Positions 6,191-10,699 of a DNA stretch of 10,699 nt are shown in pieces. Within the stretch, counting starts at the first letter, position 1. The number at the start of each line of letters is the position of its first letter. Origin of the DNA: Dehalococcoidia bacterium UBA4060. GTDB taxonomy: Bacteria > Chloroflexota > Dehalococcoidia > GIF9 > UBA5629. Location: positions 6,944 to 17,642 of the forward strand of contig DFZI01000040.1 of the NCBI GenBank assembly GCA_002383665.1, in the 5' to 3' direction. The position numbers and the translations under genes are program-made. The notes below the pieces were generated by a model. It made no database searches. It saw nothing but the letters and a program-made list of their open reading frames with translations, and was not told the DNA's origin.

Positions 6191-7021
6191 ATGATTGAAG
6201 ATGCAAAGGCAGTAGCAGCAAACATTAAGAATATTGCCCGGATTCTTTCGAAAGAAGGTAGACAATTTAACATCCATCTCATCAATCAATTTAACTCAAT
6301 TTGGCAGACAAATTTGGAGAAACCTTTAAATGGGGTAGATTTGAATTCTATCAATCCAGAGCATTTGATTTTTTATCAATCCGTAGCACACACCACAAAT
6401 TGGATGCAGGATCAAGAGAAAGATAGATATCATTTACTTTGCATATATCTTCAAATATTAATTAAAGCTGCAAATTTAGATGATAAAAACCAAGTTGAAC
6501 CTCGTGTTGTAGAAACTCTAAATGAGTTCAACATAGATATCCCAAAGCGACTTTACGGAGTCATTGGTAGTTTAAAAACATGGACCAGAGTTAAATTACC
6601 AAGTCTCAAGCATAGAGAAATACTTGATCTGGCAGAGGTTCAAGAAATTGCCTTTCGGGTTAGCTATAAGTTACGACGAGAAAAAAATAAGAGAAAACAA
6701 AATGAAAGCGATCAAAACTCGCATACCAGTATGCGAGGTGGAAATAAGGAACCGCCTGTCGATATACGTTGGACTACATTGGCTCCTCTTAAAATGTACG
6801 CTTTATTGAAAGGACCAAAATATAAAACACCGGAGCAAATTTACCCACCCATGGGGAAAGCCGTTTCAAAAGGCATTGCAGAAGTTTTTGGAATTCATCT
6901 GGGTGAGTCAGCAAATGATTATATGATTTCAAGAGACCTTCACTTAAAACTAGCCAATGCTGCCGGAACGTCTATTTGGGATATCAATTCGGGATTTTAT
7001 AGATTAGCAGGAGGATCATAG
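6191..7021 (+). CDS. Uncharacterised protein, first gene of the cassette
   Basis: The product is 276 residues and I do not recognise the family. The first 150 residues look all-helical (for example DAKAVAANIKNIARILSKEG and DRYHLLCIYLQILIKAANLD). A basic, low-complexity linker (RREKNKRKQNESDQNSH) falls around residues 165-185. The C-terminal 90 residues are more globular (DIRWTTLAPLKMYALLKGP, then IHLGESANDYMISRDLHLKL and SIWDINSGFYRLAG). There are no transmembrane segments or cysteine clusters. The frame is open back to TTG 6071, but ATG 6191 is preferred because the promoter and palindrome occupy 6125-6180; only a weak TTAGG precedes this ATG. The basic linker would suit nucleic-acid binding, which is speculation. 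Codon use is A/T-rich like the following genes and unlike the helicase. Confidence 0.8.
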   Translation: MIEDAKAVAANIKNIARILSKEGRQFNIHLINQFNSIWQTNLEKPLNGVDLNSINPEHLIFYQSVAHTTNWMQDQEKDRYHLLCIYLQILIKAANLDDKNQVEPRVVETLNEFNIDIPKRLYGVIGSLKTWTRVKLPSLKHREILDLAEVQEIAFRVSYKLRREKNKRKQNESDQNSHTSMRGGNKEPPVDIRWTTLAPLKMYALLKGPKYKTPEQIYPPMGKAVSKGIAEVFGIHLGESANDYMISRDLHLKLANAAGTSIWDINSGFYRLAGGS

Positions 7022-7059
7022 GACATAGTTTCTATAGGTTTTAGAATGGAGTGATAAAT

Positions 7060-7335
7060 ATGGTTGAAATTATTGGTGTACTTTTTATTATCATCATGCT
7101 TGCCCCAGCCTTGCTTGTGCTGGCGTGTCTATTCATGTTAGTGCTTTCTTCAGTTGGAATGATCTTTACTCTGATTGCCAGCTTGTTTCAAGATACCCCA
7201 GAGGATATAAAGGAATTTATGAAACATCAAACTTTACGAGATCAAGCGGAACTTGAGCAGTATATGGAAAGACGGTGGTTTGTAGAAGAGTATAAATGGC
7301 GAAATCAAAAACCAATATATAGACAGATAACCTGA
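7060..7335 (+). CDS. Small membrane protein
   Basis: The product is 91 residues. Residues 1-45 are almost entirely hydrophobic (VEIIGVLFIIIMLAPALLVL, then ACLFMLVLSSVGMIFTLIAS), enough for two closely spaced transmembrane helices broken near the Pro at 16, or one long hairpin. The remaining half is hydrophilic and charged (DTPEDIKEFMKHQTLRDQAE and YMERRWFVEEYKWRNQ), probably cytoplasmic and helical. ATG 7060 is chosen over GTG 7051 because GGAG at 7048-7051 lies eight bases before the ATG and would overlap the GTG. It follows the first cassette gene after 38 bp on the same strand. No family is recognised. A small membrane protein inside a possible defence operon could act as an effector or anchor, but this is inference. 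Confidence 0.78.
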   Translation: MVEIIGVLFIIIMLAPALLVLACLFMLVLSSVGMIFTLIASLFQDTPEDIKEFMKHQTLRDQAELEQYMERRWFVEEYKWRNQKPIYRQIT

Positions 7336-7377
7336 TAAGCAGACGCTTGTTCATACTAATATGGCGAGTGATCAATT

Positions 7378-8256
7378 ATGACAGTAAAAACAAATATAAA
7401 TCTGCTTTGTCCGCAGTGTTATAAGGATAGCTCGATGGAGATCTGGTTTAGCCTTAACGCGCAGCTAAACCCTGAAGGTAAAGAAAAGCTACTGAAAGGC
7501 ACGATTAACGTATTTCAATGCAGTAATTGTAATTATAAAACTTTTGTGCCTGCCCCATTGTTATACCATGACATGCAAAACAATATTTGTGTTCAATTCT
7601 ACCCATTTAATAGGTTGGATGATCCCAGATTCTTAGAGCAATTCACCACTGAGGGTCAACCTAAAACCATTGCAGATTTGCCGCCTGAACATGTAGGGGC
7701 TTATGTCAAGGAGATTCATATCGTATTTAGTGTTGAGGAGATGATCCGATATATTGCCTTCAGAGATAAATTAATCGATTTGGCCAACAATGTTGGATCG
7801 TCAGGTATAGTTTGTTTTTCCTGTGGACGCCCATTGAGAAACAATGAACCATATTTTTGTGCAGAGAGGTTACTACTTCGGAAGGGCACAGGTGTCTTTA
7901 AGCAGGATGAGATTACGAACGCAACATCTTCAATACAACTTTGTTCAAAATGTGCTGCGTCAGCGGGTAATATAGGAGAAAGTTTGAAAGAAAGGCCGTT
8001 ACCATTATTAATGCAACTTGAGAAAGATGGCATCATGCAGCTCGCTCAGAACGGGGACGGCATTAATTTAAAGCCCAACAATATAAAAAGAGAGAAATGC
8101 CAAATGTGTGAACACAAGATTGAAGTTGGTGATGCTTACACCTGTATAGATGCGAGTGAAGAAGTAAAAGTGTGCGGTGAAATCTTGAATAGGCGAAGAC
8201 GGCACCTGGCTATTTTATGTCTGGGGTGTTCGCAGAAATATATGGCTTGGCCTTAA
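7378..8256 (+). CDS. CpXC-type zinc-ribbon protein
   Basis: The product is 292 residues. The N-terminal part matches the CpXC domain pattern: C-P-Q-C at 11-14, then about 35 residues later C-S-N-C at 48-51, followed by YKTFVPAPLLYHDMQNN. CpXC domains are known mostly as uncharacterised bacterial zinc-binding modules. Two further cysteine sets follow: CFSC (146-149) paired with CSKC (189-192), and CQMC (241-244) paired with CLGC (281-284), each with one or more single cysteines between (for example YFCAERL and TCIDA). The protein thus has three likely zinc sites, the last two spaced alike. ATG 7378 is preceded by GGCGAGTGA. It is the third gene of the cassette, 42 bp from the membrane-protein gene. 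A role as scaffold or nucleic-acid-binding subunit is plausible, not shown. Confidence 0.82.
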   Translation: MTVKTNINLLCPQCYKDSSMEIWFSLNAQLNPEGKEKLLKGTINVFQCSNCNYKTFVPAPLLYHDMQNNICVQFYPFNRLDDPRFLEQFTTEGQPKTIADLPPEHVGAYVKEIHIVFSVEEMIRYIAFRDKLIDLANNVGSSGIVCFSCGRPLRNNEPYFCAERLLLRKGTGVFKQDEITNATSSIQLCSKCAASAGNIGESLKERPLPLLMQLEKDGIMQLAQNGDGINLKPNNIKREKCQMCEHKIEVGDAYTCIDASEEVKVCGEILNRRRRHLAILCLGCSQKYMAWP

Positions 8257-8295
8257 GGACGAAATGTAACGAGTTTAAAAGCGGGTGATGAAAAT

Positions 8296-8910
8296 ATGGA
8301 ATGCAATGATAAAGCATTGAGTAATGTAGTTCTCAGACATAATGAGCGCTGTAAAGATTGTAAGACTGTTGTCTACAAAATGCTTGTAAAAATCTACAAA
8401 GATGTTGAAAATGGATACAAGATAGCTATTGGTACCAAACCTGATGATTTTAGTGAGCTATCCTGTTTCCCAGCTCTCCAAGAAATATATGCTTTACTTG
8501 AACAGGGAAGAGGCTATACCAATTATGTTAAAGCAAAGACACTCCCTAAGTGCGATTATTATGTTGCCAGTGAAGGATTTGTTCTTGAGTTTGATGAATC
8601 GCAACACTTTTCTGCGCGAAGAAAGTTGGCATTGTTGCATTATCCTTCTGATCTTAAACTGGGATATGAAAGACGAAAATGGATTTGTCTTTGTGATAGT
8701 ATCAATGCCAGGGATAATGATCCATATTATCGTGATGAACAACGGGCCTGGTATGATACGCTCCGTGATTTCTTACCTATGATCAAAGGGTTGAAACCGA
8801 CTGTTCGCCTATATTCCAAAGAGATACAATGGTGCAGCTTAAATCCAGAAAGTATAGATGATGTTAATAAATTCGATGCTTTAATCAAGGCGAAGTTAGG
8901 AGTTCAATGA
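8296..8910 (+). CDS. Uncharacterised protein with a possible PD-(D/E)XK-like nuclease motif
   Basis: The product is 204 residues. The central stretch PKCDYYVASEGFVLEFDESQ continues with HFSARR (residues 84-109). An acidic residue after a turn (D87), then a hydrophobic strand ending E98-x-D100-E101-x-Q103-H104, resembles the D...E-x-D-G-x-x-H core of DUF559/Vsr-like members of the PD-(D/E)XK nuclease fold. A following conserved-looking block, DPYYRDEQRAWYDTLRDFLP (about 147-166), fits helix packing. The N-terminus has C19-K-D-C22, perhaps half a metal site. ATG 8296 is preceded by GGGTGA with seven bases spacing. The next gene begins one base after this stop, so the two products are probably made together and may form a complex. 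The nuclease call is a motif-level inference; the gene call itself is firm. Confidence 0.78.
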   Translation: MECNDKALSNVVLRHNERCKDCKTVVYKMLVKIYKDVENGYKIAIGTKPDDFSELSCFPALQEIYALLEQGRGYTNYVKAKTLPKCDYYVASEGFVLEFDESQHFSARRKLALLHYPSDLKLGYERRKWICLCDSINARDNDPYYRDEQRAWYDTLRDFLPMIKGLKPTVRLYSKEIQWCSLNPESIDDVNKFDALIKAKLGVQ

Positions 8911-8911
8911 T

Positions 8912-9742
8912 ATGAGTGATTTTATTTGTTGTTGTATTATAGAATCGGATGGAGATCCTGGGAATGATCAGCGTATGAATAATTTGGCTTCTCTAACAAC
9001 GGCAATCGTTCGGACATCTGATAAGCATAATTTACAGGACGGCATTATTTTACTTCCTGCCGGATATATTAACAGTGGTAATCAGGAGGCACTCAGTATA
9101 ATTCCTGACGTAGAAACGAAGATAAAGAACCTACTGCTGGATATCAACAACAATCTCATTATATGCGTGGGTATTGATGGGTTAAAAAAAGAAGATGGTT
9201 ATGCTGGCGATCAATTAGTCCTCGCTATCAGCAAGTCAGGTACTATGGCAATAGCACGCAAATTCTGGCCGGTAGCTAACGAGAAAGACAAGATTCGTGC
9301 TGCAGCAGATTATCTGTCCAATGAGGGAGAGTACTCACGAAAGTTGGCTCTCAACCAAAATATTTTCTACTTAGCCGTATGCTATGACGTTTTTGGGATA
9401 AAAAGGGGGGAAAAAGGAGCATATAACAACCCCGGCGTTAATGGTATCTTGGCTTGTATTCATGGCTTTAGCCCAAAGGGTCAAGGTGGTTCAGGAGTAT
9501 CTTTATTCGTTAGGCATGGCATAGCTGGTGCATCGAGGCAATGGAATTGTCCTGTTTATACAAGTGCAACTTACTTGAACAGAAAAATTTCGCAAAATTG
9601 GCCTTCAGCAGTTCTTTGGAATCAGGGGGATAAAAGTACAAAAAATTGGCATTATACTGATAATCCGATGAGAGTATTTACAAAGGAAACAATAACACTA
9701 CCCTATGAAAAAATAAGGTTTGATATCTATACTCTTGGGTAA
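8912..9742 (+). CDS. Divergent nitrilase-superfamily (carbon-nitrogen hydrolase) protein
   Basis: The product is 276 residues, about the usual family length. Recognised elements in the proper order are a first strand running into ILLPAGYI (45-53), where active enzymes have P-E; ARKFWP with the candidate catalytic Lys K117; and YLAVCYDVFG with the candidate nucleophile C157 in the I-C-Y-D-like elbow. Sequence after GVNGILACIHGFSPKGQGG fits the later sandwich strands. The glutamate that normally follows Pro in the first motif appears to be Ala50, so either another acid serves or the protein is a binding module. ATG 8912 is one base beyond the preceding stop, with AGGAG at 8898-8902. No signal peptide is seen. 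It is the last gene of the cassette, and the IS end lies 12 bp beyond the stop. Confidence 0.8.
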   Translation: MSDFICCCIIESDGDPGNDQRMNNLASLTTAIVRTSDKHNLQDGIILLPAGYINSGNQEALSIIPDVETKIKNLLLDINNNLIICVGIDGLKKEDGYAGDQLVLAISKSGTMAIARKFWPVANEKDKIRAAADYLSNEGEYSRKLALNQNIFYLAVCYDVFGIKRGEKGAYNNPGVNGILACIHGFSPKGQGGSGVSLFVRHGIAGASRQWNCPVYTSATYLNRKISQNWPSAVLWNQGDKSTKNWHYTDNPMRVFTKETITLPYEKIRFDIYTLG

Positions 9743-9778
9743 GGTGGGGTAGGATGTCAAAAGTGGACACGAAAGCTC

Positions 9779-10369
9779 TCATGATGCTACTACCAACCTG
9801 GCATAGTATTTTTGGGCATATGATGTTGGCGACAGGTAACCCAGTTTAGCTTGCCGTCGCTGCCGGTTGTAAAATACCTCAATGTACTCTGTAATATCTT
9901 CAATCGCTTCTTGTCTGGTGTGATAATGACGGTGGTTAATCAGTTCTTGCTTTATAATTCCCCAGAAGCTCTCCATCGGCGCATTATCAAAGCAGTTCCC
10001 GCTTCTGCTCATGGATGCCTCTAATCCAAACTGACTTAGCAGAGTCTGATAATCATGGCTGCAGTATTGACTGCCGCGGTCGGAATGGTGCAATAGCCCT
10101 TTCTCTGGCCTCCGGGTAGTTACCGCTTGTAACAGAGATTGGTTGACCAGATTTCGGGTCAGCCTTTCTCCCATGGCATAGCCTACAATCTCACTGGTAA
10201 AGAGGTCTTTGTGCCCTGCCAAATACAGCCAGCCTTCATCAGTGGACACGTAGGTTATATCGCTTACCCACACGGCATTCGGTTTATATACCTTAAACTG
10301 CTGCTTAAGTAAGTTCTCTGCCACCGGCAGTTTATGTTTGGAGTCAGTGGTTGCTTTGTATTTCCTCCT
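9779..10369 (-). pseudogene. IS3-family transposase orfB, DDE domain piece
   Basis: The frame is open from 10369 and reads RRKYKATTDSKHKLPVAENL, then the integrase core: WVSDITYV (first Asp), HSDRGSQY (second Asp) and NAPMESFWG (Glu). The second Asp and the Glu are separated by exactly 35 residues, the D-D(35)E arrangement of IS3. The end, IEVFYNRQRRQAKLGYLSPTSYA, is the standard C-terminal motif. An in-frame stop at 10370-10372 blocks it upstream; a GTG at 10324 is the only nearby start. The approximately 50-60 residues that normally lie between the N-terminal piece and RRKYKATTDS, including the Y-G-x-P-R-I region of the HTH_21 domain, are missing. Confidence 0.9.
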
Positions 10370-10478
10370 TTACCCACTCGAAGAGCGGTTGCTTAGCCCA
10401 AGCATAGAAACCGCTGGCTGAGACCCTCAAAACCCGGCTCAGGAGCGGTATGGGGTAGTGGAGCCGCATCTGCTTCAT
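10344..10478 (-). pseudogene. IS3-family transposase orfB, N-terminal piece
   Basis: ATG 10478-10476 overlaps the orfA stop (ATGA). The frame gives 44 residues, MKQMRLHYPIPLLSRVLRVS followed by ASGFYAWAKQP, the expected OrfB start (R-V-L-x-V-S-x-S-G-F-Y-A-W). It then runs past the deletion point and stops at 10346-10344. It is out of frame with the DDE piece, so no full OrfAB product can form. Confidence 0.85.
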
Positions 10479-10699
10479 TGCCGCGTACCGTGCAGCGACT
10501 CCCTGGCAAAGTACGCAGCTGCTTTTTTTAATATGTCCCGCTCCATCTTCACTTCGGCCAGTTCTTTCTTCGTCCGGGCCAACTCCATCTCAATCTCGGT
10601 CAAAGGTTTCTGGGATTTACCAATGTCTCCCAGCTTACCTTCCTTATAGGCTTTAATCCAATAAGCGAGTGTTGAGGGAGCCAGGGATAGCCTTCTGGC
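10475..10699 (-). CDS. IS3-family transposase orfA, C-terminal part (cut by window edge)
   Basis: The frame is open from the window edge to TGA at 10477-10475. The 74 visible residues include LSLAPSTLAYWIKAYKEGKL, the second half of the helix-turn-helix, and LARTKKELAEVKMERDILKK, the leucine-zipper segment that ends in the usual R-D-I-L-K-K. It is followed by AAAYFARES, the common end of OrfA. OrfA binds the element ends and joins with OrfB by programmed frameshifting to make the transposase. The 5' part is outside the window. Confidence 0.88.
   Translation of the reverse strand, partial: ARRLSLAPSTLAYWIKAYKEGKLGDIGKSQKPLTEIEMELARTKKELAEVKMERDILKKAAAYFARESLHGTRQ
10523..10529 (-). other. A7 slippery site for -1 frameshifting in the IS
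   Basis: On the minus strand the orfA frame reads TTA AAA AAA GCA, giving seven A residues followed by G, the classical IS3 slippery heptamer context. A -1 slip here moves ribosomes into the orfB N-terminal frame, which is open through ATG 10478. Because of the downstream deletion the fusion would now end after 44 residues of OrfB. Confidence 0.7.

Larger units (their letters stand above)
9755..10699 (-). mobile_element. IS3-family insertion sequence, right part, internally deleted
   Basis: The minus strand carries the two overlapping frames of an IS3-family transposase running to the window edge. The element end is placed at 9755, where TGTCAAAAGTGGACAC begins with the TG typical of IS3 ends, 24 bp beyond the orfB stop. 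The other end and any target duplication lie outside the window, so the exact boundary is provisional. The element copy has lost part of orfB (see its entries) and is likely immobile by itself. Confidence 0.8.

Noticed and set aside
10458..10649. 63-codon plus-strand open frame in the IS
   Set aside because: Antisense shadow of orfA.

Overview
The window looks bacterial. Nearly every gene has a Shine-Dalgarno-type ribosome binding site, two MazEF-type modules are present, and an IS3-family element sits at the right end. One fragment carries a lipoprotein signal of a kind that would suit an anaerobic bacterium such as a Chloroflexota/Dehalococcoidia member, but that lineage is only a guess. 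The left part (1-3420) has balanced base composition. The block 6100-9742 is visibly richer in A+T. The window therefore reads as an accessory island assembled from pieces of different origin.

Layout: (1) 1-78 is the 3' end of an unknown gene, followed without a gap by a 1113-residue protein that fuses an N-terminal phospholipase D-like (PLD) nuclease domain to an SNF2-type helicase. This resembles the PLD and SNF2 components of anti-phage and restriction systems. (2) 3491-4135 is a graveyard: a lipoprotein signal peptide joined out of frame to the C-terminus of a phosphotriesterase-like hydrolase, then a 5'-truncated mazF. That mazF copy matches the intact mazF at 5604-5939 at all but 8 of 259 aligned positions. 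(3) 4368-4978 and 5377-5939 are two complete but dissimilar toxin-antitoxin operons, each a ribbon-helix-helix antitoxin followed by a MazF/PemK RNase. Each has an inverted repeat in its promoter region that looks like an autoregulatory operator. A short repeat related to a lost coding sequence occurs three times around these modules (4152, 5225, 5960). (4) 6125-9742 is a run of five same-strand genes that I cannot assign to any system I know. They are a 276-residue unknown protein, a 91-residue membrane protein, a 292-residue CpXC/zinc-ribbon protein, a 204-residue protein with a nuclease-like E-x-D-E-x-Q-H motif, and a 276-residue nitrilase-like protein that appears to lack the catalytic glutamate. 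A good promoter (TTGACA, 17 bp, TAGAAT) precedes them and runs into a perfect 30-bp palindrome just upstream of the first start codon. (5) 9755-10699 is one end of an IS3-family element on the minus strand. Its orfB has lost the segment between the N-terminus and the DDE domain, so this copy is probably dead.

Working model: the PLD-helicase and the five-gene cassette are candidate defence functions, and the MazEF modules are typical companions in such islands. The cassette at 6125-9742 is the best candidate for an undescribed system. Its link to defence is inference from gene content and context only.
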